Positions 55,014 to 64,000 of a stretch of 64,000 nucleotides of DNA are shown piece by piece. Made by a program: the position numbers and the translations under genes. How positions within the stretch are numbered: position 1 is the stretch's first letter; each line of letters begins with the position of its first letter. The notes beneath the pieces were generated by a model. It made no database searches. It saw only the letters and a list, made by a program, of their open reading frames with translations, and was not told the origin of the DNA. Origin of the DNA: Buttiauxella izardii. Lineage in GTDB: Bacteria > Pseudomonadota > Gammaproteobacteria > Enterobacterales > Enterobacteriaceae. The DNA lies in contig NZ_QZWH01000020.1 of assembly GCF_003601925.1 (NCBI RefSeq), forward strand, positions 1-64,000, written 5' to 3'.

Positions 55014-57109
55014 TGAAGAACAAATATCTTTATAGCTTGCTGGCGCTGGCGGTTTCTTCCGCCTGCCAGGCAGAAACTTTCCCGGCTCCCGTTGGCCCAT
55101 CGCAATCAGACTTCGGCGGCGTCGGTTTACTGCAAACCCCGACCGCCCGCATGGCACCTGAAGGCGAGTTCAGCCTCAACTATCGCGACAACGATCAGTA
55201 CCGTTTCTACTCGGCGTCAGTGCAGCTTTTCCCTTGGCTGGAAACGACTTTGCGCTACACCGATGTGCGCACCAGACAATACAGCAGCGTCGACGCGTTC
55301 TCGGGCGATCAGACCTACAAAGACAAAGCGTTCGACATGAAACTGCGCCTCTGGGAAGAGAGCTATTACCTGCCGCAAGTGGCGGTGGGCGTGCGTGACT
55401 TGGGCGGCACCGGGCTGTTCGACAGTGAATATGTGGTGGCGAGCAAAGCCTGGGGGCCGTTCGATTTCACCCTCGGCATGGGCTGGGGCTACATGGGCAC
55501 CAGCGGCAACGTGAAAAACCCATTCTGCGAAGTGAGCGACGGCTTCTGCGTGCGCGATAACAGTTACAACCAGGCGGGATCGTTCAACTTTAGCGGCATG
55601 TTCCATGGCCCGGCGTCGCTGTTTGGCGGCGTTGAATACCAGACGCCGTGGCAGCCGCTGCGCCTGAAACTGGAATACGAAGGCAATAACTACACTCAGG
55701 ATTTTGCCGGGAAACTCGAGCAGCGTAGCAACTTTAACGTCGGCGCTATCTATCGTGTCGCCGATTGGGCCGACGTTAACGTCAGCTATGAGCGCGGCAA
55801 TACCTTGATGTTTGGCGTGACATTGCGCACTAACTTCAACGACCTGCGTCCAGGTTATAACGACAACCGTCGCCCGCAATACCAGCCGCAACCGCAGGAT
55901 GAAATCTTGCAGCCGACGGTGGTCGCCAACCAACTGACACTGCTTAAATACAACGCCGGGCTGGCGAACCCGAATATTCAGGTGAAAGGTGACGCGCTGT
56001 ATGTGACGGGCGAGCAGGTGAAATATCGCGACTCTCGCGAAGGCATTGAGCGCGCGAACCGCATCATCATGAATGACCTGCCGGAGAATATCCGCACCAT
56101 TCGCATCACCGAAACGCGCCTCAACCTGCCGCAGGTAACGACCGAAACCGATGTCTCCAGCCTCAAAAATCATCTGGAAGGCGAGCCGTTGGGGCATGAA
56201 ACGCAACTGGTGCAAAAACGCGTCGAACCGGTGATCCCTGAGAAAACCGAGCAAGGGTATTTCATCGATAAATCGAAAGTGAATTTCTCGATTAATCCGG
56301 TGCTGAATCAGTCGGTTGGCGGCCCTGAAAGCTTCTATATGTATCAGGTTGGCGTGATGGGCAATGCCGACTGGTGGGTCACGGATCACCTGCTGACCAC
56401 CGGCAGCGTGTTTGCCAACATCGCCAATAACTACGACAAATTTAACTACACCAACCCGCCGAACGACTCGACGCTGCCGCGTGTGCGTACCCACGTGCGC
56501 GACTACGTCGAGAACGATGTCTACGTCAACAACCTGCAAGCCAACTACTTCCAGTATCTGGGCAACAGTTGGTACGGCCAGGTTTACGGCGGCTATCTCG
56601 AAACCATGTACGGCGGCGTGGGCGCGGAAGTGTTGTACCGCCCGGTCGACAGCAACTGGGCGATTGGTGCCAACGCTAACTACGTCAAACAGCGTGACTG
56701 GACCAGCTCGCTGGACATGATGAAATTCACCGATTACAACGCGCCAACCGGGCATCTCACCGCTTACTGGACGCCGCCGTTTGCCGAAGATGTGCTGGTG
56801 AAAATGAGCGTCGGCCAATATCTGGCGAAAGATAAAGGCGGCACGCTGGAAATCTCCAAACGCTTCGACAGCGGCGTGGTCGTCGGTACCTACGCGACCA
56901 TCACCAACGTCTCGAAAGAAGAGTACGGGGAAGGGGATTTCACCAAAGGTTTCTACGTCAATGTGCCGCTGGATATCTTCTCGTCCTCACCAACCCGCAG
57001 CCGTGCGCAAGTAAGCTGGACGCCACTAACGCGTGACGGTGGACAAATGCTGGGACGCAAGTTTGAGCTATACGGCATGACCAGCGACCGGGATATTAAT
57101 TTCCGCTAA
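55013..57109 (+). CDS. yjbH: Outer-membrane protein YjbH
   Basis: YjbH is a predicted outer-membrane beta-barrel lipid-linked exopolysaccharide export protein (GfcD/DUF940 family), 698 residues. The signal peptide is [20 protein letters not shown]. The body is rich in aromatic and Gly residues, with alternating strands ([33 protein letters not shown]), and ends in [11 protein letters not shown]. The ATG at 55013 overlaps the yjbG stop (TGATG). The frame from 55010 is a TTG. It is the last gene of the operon and is followed by a hairpin. Confidence 0.94.
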   Translation: MKNKYLYSLLALAVSSACQAETFPAPVGPSQSDFGGVGLLQTPTARMAPEGEFSLNYRDNDQYRFYSASVQLFPWLETTLRYTDVRTRQYSSVDAFSGDQTYKDKAFDMKLRLWEESYYLPQVAVGVRDLGGTGLFDSEYVVASKAWGPFDFTLGMGWGYMGTSGNVKNPFCEVSDGFCVRDNSYNQAGSFNFSGMFHGPASLFGGVEYQTPWQPLRLKLEYEGNNYTQDFAGKLEQRSNFNVGAIYRVADWADVNVSYERGNTLMFGVTLRTNFNDLRPGYNDNRRPQYQPQPQDEILQPTVVANQLTLLKYNAGLANPNIQVKGDALYVTGEQVKYRDSREGIERANRIIMNDLPENIRTIRITETRLNLPQVTTETDVSSLKNHLEGEPLGHETQLVQKRVEPVIPEKTEQGYFIDKSKVNFSINPVLNQSVGGPESFYMYQVGVMGNADWWVTDHLLTTGSVFANIANNYDKFNYTNPPNDSTLPRVRTHVRDYVENDVYVNNLQANYFQYLGNSWYGQVYGGYLETMYGGVGAEVLYRPVDSNWAIGANANYVKQRDWTSSLDMMKFTDYNAPTGHLTAYWTPPFAEDVLVKMSVGQYLAKDKGGTLEISKRFDSGVVVGTYATITNVSKEEYGEGDFTKGFYVNVPLDIFSSSPTRSRAQVSWTPLTRDGGQMLGRKFELYGMTSDRDINFR

Positions 57110-57118
57110 AGCAAAATC

Positions 57119-57136
57119 GGGTGGCAAGTGCCACCC
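57119..57136 (+). terminator. Hairpin after yjbH
   Basis: GGGTGGCA-AG-TGCCACCC is an 8-bp perfect stem nine bases past yjbH. The tail (AAAACTT) is not a good T run. It is probably a transcript end by another route or a processing point. Confidence 0.5.
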
Positions 57137-57406
57137 AAAACTTCTCACGACAAATTGATTAACTGGAAACTTTTGGCGCTTTAAAAATGCGAATTTGCAG
57201 CGTTACATTTTCATTTTGCGAGTCGGGTTCTGAAGCTGTAAACAACTTTAAAAATCGATGAAATCCTCGTTTTTCTCTGTGCTATGGTTCTTCTCGCGCA
57301 GATATTTAAGCCATTACAAGTACCGCTAATATCGGGAGGGTGGCGAAAAAATACGCTGGCTTAAAAAGGGAAAATAAGCATACTTGGGATAAGGATTTCA
57401 CCACAG

Positions 57407-58018
57407 ATGACGCCAAAATTGATCAGCGATACGGAATTTAACCGGTTACTCAACATCTCTGAACGTAACCATGAACGCACGGAAGCCTTTCTGTCAAAGG
57501 GCGCATCACTCTTTAGCTTACCTGGATATGTTCCACCGCCTGGCTATTGTTTAATGATGGCGCTTGATGGCAAACAATGCCGCCTGATTAAAGATGGCAT
57601 CACGGCGTATGCGGTAAAAATCATCACCGGAAAATATATCGTGCCGGAGAAAACGCACTGTACGCAGGTGATGGTCTGGAGAACATTCTTGCCGGAGTAC
57701 CAGGCTGCATTGCATGGGCTGGCGAAGTTGTTTTTTGCGTGGTTATTGGAAACTTACGAAATCATCGTGACGGATCAGGAACAGACGGGTGACGGTCGCC
57801 GTTTCTGGGAATACCGTATTAACGATGCGATTGCCGATCCGCAGTACGAAGTCATGATTTGGGATGGCACAAAAGAAAAGGGCGAACTGTCGCTTATCCA
57901 AAGCTCCGAGGAGTTTGTCAGCAAATGGTCGCCTTACGCATGGGGAATCAATCCCGAAATTCACCCGCAGCGGCTGTTGGTGATCAGCAAGGTTAAAGCG
58001 GCTAATCCACCGGAATAA
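57407..58018 (+). CDS. Hypothetical protein, orphan
   Basis: I do not recognise this 203-residue protein. It has no signal peptide or membrane segment. The sequence is soluble in character, with several Trp and Tyr residues and a segment [18 protein letters not shown]. The base composition is lower in G and C than neighbouring genes. AAGGAT lies about 14 bases upstream of the ATG. It is alone, converges with phnP and overlaps the end of that gene by 17 bases. The 297 bases before it are AT-rich. These are features of an acquired orphan gene. Confidence 0.6.
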   Translation: MTPKLISDTEFNRLLNISERNHERTEAFLSKGASLFSLPGYVPPPGYCLMMALDGKQCRLIKDGITAYAVKIITGKYIVPEKTHCTQVMVWRTFLPEYQAALHGLAKLFFAWLLETYEIIVTDQEQTGDGRRFWEYRINDAIADPQYEVMIWDGTKEKGELSLIQSSEEFVSKWSPYAWGINPEIHPQRLLVISKVKAANPPE

Positions 58019-58760
58019 CCATCCCATCAAACCCCGCCTCAAACCCTTGCGGCAGCTCATTTTCCATTAGCCAGCAATCGAACTGGTGGCTGATGTGCGT
58101 GAGGATCACGCGCGGGCAGCCGAGGTGTTGGTTCAATTCGATAACGGTATTCAAATCGCAATGGTTTTTCGGCGTTTGCGGGCGCGGTTCATGGCTGCAA
58201 TCAATCACTATCACCTGCGGCTTGTTGTTGGCTAAAAACTTCAGCGTTTTTTCTGGCAAACCGGCGGTGTCACACAGCCACGCTACGCGGCTGTGCGGGG
58301 TTTCAAACAGATAACCGAACGTGAGTTTGGAATGGTTAAGCGGCAATGGTGTGATGCGTAATGCTTGCAGCGTAAAACCCACAAACGGCTCAAGCGTGTG
58401 GCTGAAATCCAGAATCCCAGGGTGCTTAAACAGGTCATCGCAGCCCAGTTCATCTGGCGGGCCGTACACCGGGATTTTTTCGCCCACGCCCCAGCGCAGC
58501 GGGAACAAGCCCTGAACGTGGTCCATATGGTAATGCGTGAGCAAAAACTGCTGAAAATCCCCCGGCTGCCAGTGTTCCATTAAATCGGGAATACCCGCAT
58601 CGAGCAGCGTCACCGCATCGTTGAACTTCACCACCGCGCTACACGGTTTGCGGCGGTATTGCGGATTGTTGCGAGCACGCTCGCAGGCTGCACAAAAACA
58701 ACCAAAGGCGGGGACGAGCTGTGCGCCGCCCGTTCCGCTAAGGGTTAGCGTCAGAGACAC
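58002..58760 (-). CDS. phnP: Phosphoribosyl 1,2-cyclic phosphate phosphodiesterase
   Basis: PhnP opens the 5-phosphoribosyl 1,2-cyclic phosphate made by C-P lyase, giving ribose 1,5-bisphosphate. The product has 252 residues and a metallo-beta-lactamase fold. The metal motif THYHMDH has H76, H78, D80 and H81. The extra zinc site is formed by Cys residues at 21, 23 and 26 (GCFCAAC). Both match E. coli PhnP. It is the last gene of the phn operon and overlaps phnO by 23 bases. Confidence 0.96.
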   Translation of the reverse strand: MSLTLTLSGTGGAQLVPAFGCFCAACERARNNPQYRRKPCSAVVKFNDAVTLLDAGIPDLMEHWQPGDFQQFLLTHYHMDHVQGLFPLRWGVGEKIPVYGPPDELGCDDLFKHPGILDFSHTLEPFVGFTLQALRITPLPLNHSKLTFGYLFETPHSRVAWLCDTAGLPEKTLKFLANNKPQVIVIDCSHEPRPQTPKNHCDLNTVIELNQHLGCPRVILTHISHQFDCWLMENELPQGFEAGFDGMVIPVD

Positions 58761-59205
58761 GGTTTATCTCCACCGGTTTGGTAAAGCGGAAATGGGTATT
58801 TTGATACCCTTCGCGCTGATAGAAACGGTGGGCGTCGAGGCGTTTGGCGCTGGTGGAAAGCTCGGTGAGTTCCGCTCCCGCAATACGCGCCTGCTCTTCG
58901 GCCCAGGCTAATAATTTGCTGCCCACGCCGTGGCCGCGTGCGGCGGGCATCACCACTAATTCCTGGATTTCACCGACCCAATTCACATGGTGCAGGTGAA
59001 ATTGCATGTGCAGACTGATCATGCCAACAACTTCGCCGTTAAGTAGCGCAAGTTGGTAGCATAAGTTGTGATCGTCGAGGTTCGCGGCAAAGCCAACGTT
59101 AAAGGCCTGGCGGTTAAATTCCGCCTGTTTTAGCTCGCAAATCAAAGCATAAACGGCATCGCTATCAGCTATTGTGGCGCGGCGAAATTCAAGGGTGTCA
59201 GGCAT
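58738..59205 (-). CDS. phnO: Aminoalkylphosphonate N-acetyltransferase
   Basis: PhnO acetylates 1-aminoalkylphosphonates so that C-P lyase can cleave them. The 155-residue product is a GNAT acetyltransferase. The acetyl-CoA-binding motif is [16 protein letters not shown], and the C-terminal part has [10 protein letters not shown]. The gene follows a pair of REP elements and phnN, and its end overlaps phnP. Confidence 0.92.
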   Translation of the reverse strand: MPDTLEFRRATIADSDAVYALICELKQAEFNRQAFNVGFAANLDDHNLCYQLALLNGEVVGMISLHMQFHLHHVNWVGEIQELVVMPAARGHGVGSKLLAWAEEQARIAGAELTELSTSAKRLDAHRFYQREGYQNTHFRFTKPVEINRVSDANP

Positions 59206-59226
59206 GGCGCGGTTCCTTGTGAATTT

Positions 59227-59303
59227 GGTAGATGACGCTAACGCTTCTCCACCCTACAAAATCATGCACTTGTAGGTCGGATAAGCGTTAGCGTCATCCG
59301 ACA
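59227..59303. repeat. BIME (two REPs) between phnN and phnO
   Basis: The first REP, GGTAGATGACGCTAACGC-TTCTCCACCCTAC (59227-59257), is followed by GTAGGTCGGATAAGCG-TTAGCGTCATCCGACA (59272-59303). They are in opposite orientation. They may reduce transcription or stabilise the upstream mRNA. Confidence 0.88.
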
Positions 59304-59313
59304 TTAAAGCAAT

Positions 59314-59847
59314 TCAATAGACCAAACGCATAAACGATAAGACAGACTCCGCCAGACTGCCATCGTTGTTAAGTATGAAACACTCGCTGGAATCAGGGGC
59401 GTAAAACGCTGCGCGTTGCAGGCGCTGCTCGATTTGCAGCGGTGTTTCCCGTCCGCGCGTTTCAAGGCGCTGGCGCAAAACGTCCGTCGAAACGTGCAGG
59501 CAAATCGGCACCAGCGCTTTGCCGTAACGCGCCCGCGCCTGGGCTAAATGCTGGCGCGAACCGTTGACCACCACATCCAGCCCGGAATCGAGCCAGATAT
59601 CCAGCTCGATACCCACGCCGTAACGTTGGTGATGCGCCTGCCAACACAGGGCAAACAGCCCCTGTTTCTGGCGCTGAGTGAACTCCGTTTCGCTCAGGGC
59701 GACATGGTTTTCGCAGCCCGCATCGGCGGCGCGGGTAATGTAGCGATGCGCCACCAATAGTTGATTATTCTCCTGCTGGCGCAGCGCGCCGAGCAGGCTG
59801 TCTTTCCCGGAGCCGGACGGCCCCATCAACCAGACTATTTTGCTCAT
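59314..59847 (-). CDS. phnN: Ribose 1,5-bisphosphate phosphokinase
   Basis: PhnN phosphorylates ribose 1,5-bisphosphate to PRPP, the last step after C-P lyase. The product has 177 residues and a guanylate-kinase-like fold. The P-loop [11 protein letters not shown] is at the N-terminus, and [19 protein letters not shown] matches the family. Its ATG overlaps the phnM stop by one base (TGATG). Confidence 0.95.
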   Translation of the reverse strand: MSKIVWLMGPSGSGKDSLLGALRQQENNQLLVAHRYITRAADAGCENHVALSETEFTQRQKQGLFALCWQAHHQRYGVGIELDIWLDSGLDVVVNGSRQHLAQARARYGKALVPICLHVSTDVLRQRLETRGRETPLQIEQRLQRAAFYAPDSSECFILNNDGSLAESVLSFMRLVY

Positions 59848-60983
59848 CAGAACACCCGTATTCCCTGACGCCAGACGTGTCCGACGTGAACGTGGTCGCC
59901 ATGCTGATGCGCCAGCACCAAATCGGCACGTTTGCCTTCTGCGAGCACTCCGCGATCGTCCAGATTCAGCGCTTTCGCCGGGTTGCGCGTCACCAGCGCC
60001 ACGGCTTGTGGCAAGGTGAAACGGTTGGAATCATCGTTTGCCACGCGGAACGCCGCATCCAGCAGGCTCGCCGGGTAATAATCGGATGAAAGAATATCCA
60101 GCAGGCCAACTTGCGCGAGCTGATGCGCGGCGACGTTGCCGGAATGCGAGCCGCCTCGCACAATGTTTGGCGCGCCCATTAACACGCTCAAACCATGCTG
60201 GCGCGAGGCCTGCGCGGCTTCCAGCGTGGTCGGGAATTCTGCGATCACGCTTCCAAGTTCATAAGATTCTGCGACGTGCGCGGATGTTGCGTCGTCGTGG
60301 CTGGCGAGGGAAATATTGCGCGCGCGGCACTCGGCGGCAATCGCCAGGCGGTTGGGTTGCGACCAGCGTTCAGCCAGCGCCAGTTGCTCCGCTTCATAGC
60401 TGTCCATATCGGCGTCGTTAAGCTGATATTTTCCCTGGTAATATTCGCGATATTTCAAAAGATTAGAAAACTGGCGCTGGCCCGGTGAATGGTCCATCAA
60501 CGACACCAGCGACACACCGCCACGGTCAATCAGCTGCTGGAACAGCGGCAGCGTGGTGTGGTGCGGCAGTTCGCAGCGCAGATGCAAACGGTGCTCGGCA
60601 CGGTTCACCCCACGCGCCTGGCTGTCCATCACCGCGTTGATCATCTTCTCGAGATTTTCCAGTCGGTCGCCACCGTCGCGTACATCCCCCAGCGCGACGG
60701 CGTCCAGCACCGTGGTGATGCCGCTCGCCACCATTAAGGCGTCGTGGCTGCTCATTGCCGAATGTGCGGGCCAGTCGACTTTTGGGCGCGGGGTGAAGAA
60801 TTTATCGAGGTTATCGGTATGCAATTCGATAAGCCCCGGCAGCAGCCAGCCGCCTTCGCCGTCCAGCGCCTGCGGCAACTGGCTTTGGCTGTCGGCAAAG
60901 TTACGAATCACGCCATCGGCCACTTCCAGCGAGCCGTTGATCACTTCGTTTTCCAGCACCAGTTTGACGTTATTAATGATCAT
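59847..60983 (-). CDS. phnM: Alpha-D-ribose 1-methylphosphonate 5-triphosphate diphosphatase
   Basis: PhnM removes diphosphate from ribose 1-alkylphosphonate 5-triphosphate. It is an amidohydrolase-fold enzyme of 378 residues, the same as in E. coli. The metal-binding region [19 protein letters not shown] and the HDDAT segment are present. The start at 60983 (MIINNVKLV) follows homology. The longer open frame from 61076 overlaps phnL and is rejected. It overlaps the end of phnL by 11 bases. Confidence 0.96.
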   Translation of the reverse strand: MIINNVKLVLENEVINGSLEVADGVIRNFADSQSQLPQALDGEGGWLLPGLIELHTDNLDKFFTPRPKVDWPAHSAMSSHDALMVASGITTVLDAVALGDVRDGGDRLENLEKMINAVMDSQARGVNRAEHRLHLRCELPHHTTLPLFQQLIDRGGVSLVSLMDHSPGQRQFSNLLKYREYYQGKYQLNDADMDSYEAEQLALAERWSQPNRLAIAAECRARNISLASHDDATSAHVAESYELGSVIAEFPTTLEAAQASRQHGLSVLMGAPNIVRGGSHSGNVAAHQLAQVGLLDILSSDYYPASLLDAAFRVANDDSNRFTLPQAVALVTRNPAKALNLDDRGVLAEGKRADLVLAHQHGDHVHVGHVWRQGIRVF

Positions 60984-61674
60984 TTTTAGCCTCAACGGTT
61001 GCCATATTGTGTAAACGATCTGCCACCTGGTTGCGCACGCTTTCATCGTGGAAAATCCCGACCACCGCCGCACCACGTTGTTTTGCTTCCATAATCAGCG
61101 CGACTACGGCGGCGCTGTTTTTTGCATCCAGCGAGGCGGTTGGTTCATCGAGTAGCAAAATTGGGTAATCGACGATAAAGCCACGGGCGATGTTCACGCG
61201 CTGCTGTTCACCGCCGGAAAAGGTTGATGGTGCGAGATTCCACAGGCGTTCCGGCACATTCAGGCGGGTCAGCAGCATCGACGCTTTGTCTTCACAAACG
61301 TCACGCGACACACCCAAATCCAGCAGCGGCTGCATCACCACTTCGAGTGCAGAAATCCGCGGGATGACGCGCAAAAACTGGCTCACCCAACCGATGGTCT
61401 GGCGGCGCACCGCTAATACGTCACGCGCTGGAGCCTGCACAATGTCGAGCCATTCGTCGTTATGCTTCACCCAAATATGCCCTTCGTCCGGCAAATAGTT
61501 GGCGTACAGCGAGCGCAAAAGCGTGGATTTCCCGCTGCCGGAATGGCCGTGCAGCACCACACATTCGCCGGATTTTACTTCCAGCGTGGCATTTGCCAGT
61601 ACCGGCAAACGGATGCCATGCTGGTGGTGTAACACAAAGGTTTTGCTCAGGTTTTCAACCCGTAATCTGGTCAT
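60973..61674 (-). CDS. phnL: C-P lyase ABC-like subunit PhnL
   Basis: PhnL is an ATP-binding-cassette protein needed by the C-P lyase core, not a transporter. The product has 233 residues. Walker A is [10 protein letters not shown], the signature is [14 protein letters not shown] and Walker B is [12 protein letters not shown]. It is preceded by a REP pair that separates it from phnK, and it overlaps phnM downstream. Confidence 0.95.
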   Translation of the reverse strand: MTRLRVENLSKTFVLHHQHGIRLPVLANATLEVKSGECVVLHGHSGSGKSTLLRSLYANYLPDEGHIWVKHNDEWLDIVQAPARDVLAVRRQTIGWVSQFLRVIPRISALEVVMQPLLDLGVSRDVCEDKASMLLTRLNVPERLWNLAPSTFSGGEQQRVNIARGFIVDYPILLLDEPTASLDAKNSAAVVALIMEAKQRGAAVVGIFHDESVRNQVADRLHNMATVEAKNDH

Positions 61675-61701
61675 GAAATTTCCTTAAAACGGATGCCAAA
61701 T

Positions 61702-61781
61702 TGTCGGATGACGGCTGCGCCTTATCCGACCTACCGTGTTTTTGTAGGTCGGATAAGACGCGTCAGCGTCGTCATCCGACA
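61702..61781. repeat. BIME (two REPs) between phnK and phnL
   Basis: TGTCGGATGACGGCTGCGC-CTTATCCGACCTAC (61702-61733) faces GTAGGTCGGATAAGACG-CGTCAGCGTCGTCATCCGACA (61744-61781). The second carries extra bases. The pair should form a large hairpin in the phn transcript. Confidence 0.9.
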
Positions 61782-61785
61782 AAAG

Positions 61786-62544
61786 TCAGTTCTGCAAAAC
61801 GGAAGAAACCAACAACTGCGTATACGGGTGGTGCGGGTCGTCCAGCACACGGTCGGTCAGGCCGCTTTCCACCACTTGACCCTGTTTCATCACCAGCAGG
61901 CGGTCGGCCAGCAAACGCGCCACGCCCAAATCGTGGGTGACGATAATCACCGCCAGGTTCAGCTCGCGTACCAGGCCGCGCAACAGGTCGAGCAAACGCG
62001 CCTGTACCGAAACATCCAGCCCGCCGGTCGGTTCATCCATAAACACCAGTTTCGGATGCGTCACCAGGTTGCGGGCGATTTGCAGGCGTTGCTGCATGCC
62101 GCCGGAAAAGGTGGTTGGCAGGTCGTCGATGCGCGAGGCCGGGATTTCCACCTCTTCTAACCAGCGTTCAGCGGTGGCGCGAATGTCGCCGTAATGGCGC
62201 GCACCCGTTGCCATCAAACGCTCGCCGATGTTGCCGCCCGCTGAAACGTGGCGGCGCAGGCCATCCATTGCATGTTGGTGAACCACGCCCCATTCGGTGC
62301 GCAGCAGGCGGCGGCGCTCGCCTTCGCTCATGTCGTAGAGCGAGGAATCGAGGTACACCACTTCGCCGTTTTGCGGCGCGAGGCGGGCAGAAATAGATTT
62401 CAGCAACGTGGTTTTACCGGAGCCAGATTCGCCGACAATTCCCAACACTTCGCCAGGATAAAGCTCGAATGACACGTCGCTGAAGCCTTTACCGGGGGCA
62501 TAAAGGTGCGTCAGGTTATTGACGGAAAGTAACGGTTGAGTCAT
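61786..62544 (-). CDS. phnK: C-P lyase ABC-like subunit PhnK
   Basis: PhnK is an ATP-binding-cassette protein that docks on the PhnGHIJ core. The product has 252 residues as in E. coli. Walker A is GESGSGKTT, the signature is TFSGGMQQRLQIAR and Walker B is LVFMDEPTGGLD. The start at 62544 (MTQPLLSV) overlaps the phnJ stop by four bases. The longer frame from 62679 is rejected because it runs into phnJ. Confidence 0.96.
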   Translation of the reverse strand: MTQPLLSVNNLTHLYAPGKGFSDVSFELYPGEVLGIVGESGSGKTTLLKSISARLAPQNGEVVYLDSSLYDMSEGERRRLLRTEWGVVHQHAMDGLRRHVSAGGNIGERLMATGARHYGDIRATAERWLEEVEIPASRIDDLPTTFSGGMQQRLQIARNLVTHPKLVFMDEPTGGLDVSVQARLLDLLRGLVRELNLAVIIVTHDLGVARLLADRLLVMKQGQVVESGLTDRVLDDPHHPYTQLLVSSVLQN

Positions 62545-63389
62545 TTGCTTGCGGCCTCGCTGTTCTGGCGGCAGAAATCGGTATCGGAGCAGACGAACAT
62601 GCGGCTGCCCGCATCGTCGAGCACCACTTCGTCGAGGTAGCTGTGGTGCGAGCCGCAAATCGCGCACGGTTCTTCCCACGCCTGGACGGTGAACGGATAG
62701 TCGTCAAAATCGAGGCTTTCGACGCGGGTATACGGCGGCACCGCGTAAATGCGCTTTTCACGCCCGGCACCGAACAGTTGCAGCGCGGGCATCATGTCCA
62801 TTTTCGGGTTGTCGAATTTCGGGATCGGCGACGGGTCCATCACGTAGCGCTCGTTCACTTTCACCGGGTAGGCGTAAGTGGTGGCGATATGGCCGAAACG
62901 GGCGATGTCTTCGTACAATTTCACCTGCATCACGCCGTATTCTTCCAGCGCGTGCATGGTGCGGGTTTCGGTTTCACGCGGTTCGATAAAACGCAGCGGC
63001 TCGGGGATCGGCACCTGATAAATCAGGATTTGATCTTCCGTCAGCGGCGTTTCCGGGATGCGGTGGCGGGTTTGAATCAGCGTGGCATCGGCGGTGGATT
63101 CGGTGGTCGCCACGTCCGTCACGCGCTTGAAGAAGTTACGAATCGACACGGCGTTGGTGGTGTCATCCGCGCCCTGGTCGATCACTTTCAGCACGTCGTT
63201 TTCGCCAATCACGCTGGCGGTAATTTGAATGCCGCCCGTTCCCCAGCCGTACGGCATCGGCATTTCACGCCCGCCAAACGGCACCTGGTAACCAGGGATC
63301 GCCACCGCTTTGAGAATCGCGCGGCGCAGGGTGCGCTTGGTTTGCTCATCAAGATACGCAAAGTTGTAGCCGGTCAGTGCCTTAGTCAC
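62541..63389 (-). CDS. phnJ: C-P lyase core subunit PhnJ (radical SAM)
   Basis: PhnJ carries out the cleavage of the carbon-phosphorus bond with a 4Fe-4S cluster and S-adenosylmethionine. The 282-residue product has the unusual C-terminal cluster Cys242, Cys245 and Cys267 (PCAICGSH; MFVCSD) and the catalytic Cys273 (DFC). These correspond to E. coli C241, C244, C266 and C272. It overlaps phnI by eight bases and phnK by four. Confidence 0.97.
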   Translation of the reverse strand: MTKALTGYNFAYLDEQTKRTLRRAILKAVAIPGYQVPFGGREMPMPYGWGTGGIQITASVIGENDVLKVIDQGADDTTNAVSIRNFFKRVTDVATTESTADATLIQTRHRIPETPLTEDQILIYQVPIPEPLRFIEPRETETRTMHALEEYGVMQVKLYEDIARFGHIATTYAYPVKVNERYVMDPSPIPKFDNPKMDMMPALQLFGAGREKRIYAVPPYTRVESLDFDDYPFTVQAWEEPCAICGSHHSYLDEVVLDDAGSRMFVCSDTDFCRQNSEAASK

Positions 63390-64000
63390 GATTACGCTCC
63401 TTTTGCAGGCGTTTGAGCAGTTCCAGTTCGGCCTGGAAATCGACGTAGTGCGGCAGTTTCAGGTGCGATACAAACCCGGCGGCTTCGACGTTATCGGCGT
63501 GTGCCAGCACGAACTCTTCGTCCTGCGCCGGGCCTGCCACCGTTTCGTCGTAGTCCGGCGCTTGCAATGCGCGGTCAACCAGCGCCATTGCCATGGCTTT
63601 GCGTTCGCTCATGCCGAACACCAGCCCGTAGCCGCGTGTGAAGTGCGGATCTTCATTTTCCGGGGCCACAAAGCCATTCACCATTTCGCACTCGGTTAGC
63701 AGCAGTTCGCCGATGTTCACCGCAAAACCCAGCTCTTCCGGCACGATTTCGATATCCACGTAGCCGCTGCGAATCTCGCCAGCGAACGGGTGGTTGCGCC
63801 CGTAACCGCGCTGGGTGGAGTAGGCGAGAGCCAGTAAATAGCCCTCGTCGCCGCGCACCAGTTGTTGCAGGCGCGAGGAGCGCGAACACGGGTAAACCGG
63901 CGGCTGGCGGGTGATGTCGTCAGGTTTTTCGCCGTTGTCTTCTTCGGCTTTCGCCAGCCCTTGTTTTGCCAGCAGGCTGAAAACGTGCGGCGCGGGTTCG
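63382..64000 (-). CDS. phnI: C-P lyase core subunit PhnI, partial
   Basis: PhnI works with PhnGHL to join the phosphonate to ribose of ATP. About 206 C-terminal residues are in the window. The 5' part lies beyond the window end. The open frame continues to base 64000 with EEDNGEKPDDITRQPPVYPC and CSRSSRLQQLVRGDEGYLL, matching E. coli PhnI (354 residues). The frame is intact. It overlaps the phnJ start by eight bases, which shows tight coupling. Confidence 0.96.
   Translation of the reverse strand, partial: EPAPHVFSLLAKQGLAKAEEDNGEKPDDITRQPPVYPCSRSSRLQQLVRGDEGYLLALAYSTQRGYGRNHPFAGEIRSGYVDIEIVPEELGFAVNIGELLLTECEMVNGFVAPENEDPHFTRGYGLVFGMSERKAMAMALVDRALQAPDYDETVAGPAQDEEFVLAHADNVEAAGFVSHLKLPHYVDFQAELELLKRLQKERNRD

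Noticed and set aside
55217-56818. 533-codon open frame antisense to yjbH
   Set aside because: It lies wholly inside yjbH, which is clearly conserved. The frame is a by-product of GC-rich codon use and its product matches no family.
61675-61785. Coding potential in the phnK-phnL gap
   Set aside because: The gap is filled by two REP hairpins. Open frames across it are by-products of the palindromes.

Overview
The window is enterobacterial chromosome. Many genes match Escherichia coli genes almost residue for residue: acs, actP, fdhF, lysC with its riboswitch, pgi, yjbEFGH and phnIJKLMNOP. REP-type palindromes built on GTAGGTCGGATAAGCG are scattered between and even inside genes. The gene order differs from E. 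coli K-12: acs sits directly beside fdhF with no nrf genes, and the yjdP-like gene is next to lysC. This points to another genus of Enterobacteriaceae (Enterobacter, Lelliottia, Buttiauxella or Kluyvera-like), but I cannot name it. No rRNA, tRNA, insertion sequence or CRISPR array was seen.

Layout. 1-5.6 kb: an unassigned stretch; a LysR regulator divergent from a CidA-CidB fusion; a Gfo/Idh/MocA oxidoreductase divergent from a glycosidase-like protein. 5.7-12.3 kb: the acetate genes actP-yjcH-acs, then selenoprotein fdhF with its in-frame UGA, SECIS and sigma-54 promoter. 12.4-19.9 kb: an OmpR-type response regulator, a hok-type toxin gene missed by ORF finding (13220-13369), and a six-gene pentose/hexose operon (ribose-type ABC importer, D-lyxose isomerase, class II aldolase, PfkB kinase). 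20-21.5 kb: an AT-rich island with an orphan Hcp (type VI secretion tube protein), an unknown 230-residue protein and a small membrane protein, which looks like an effector/immunity pair. 21.7-25.5 kb: a hybrid sensor kinase, a possible small RNA and a short-chain dehydrogenase.

25.5-44.5 kb is the most unusual region. One strand carries a 4238-residue cadherin-like adhesin followed by a TolC-family lipoprotein, two HlyD-like adaptors (one with a GAF-like domain) and a fused M50 metalloprotease-HlyD membrane protein, all overlapping or nearly so. No ABC ATPase, RND pump or RTX repeat is present. The adhesin starts with a LEPR-x-LFDGA motif and a DUF4347-type domain with a caspase-like His/Cys pair. 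I infer a dedicated surface-display system that is not a standard type I secretion system.

45-58 kb returns to core genes: a sodium/solute symporter preceded by a KdgR-like box, yjdP, lysC with its lysine riboswitch, an NhaP-type antiporter, pgi, the yjbEFGH exopolysaccharide operon and one orphan gene. 58-64 kb holds the C-P lyase genes phnP to phnI, with phnI cut by the window end. REP elements lie inside the signal-peptide coding regions of two unrelated exported proteins, which is a second notable observation.
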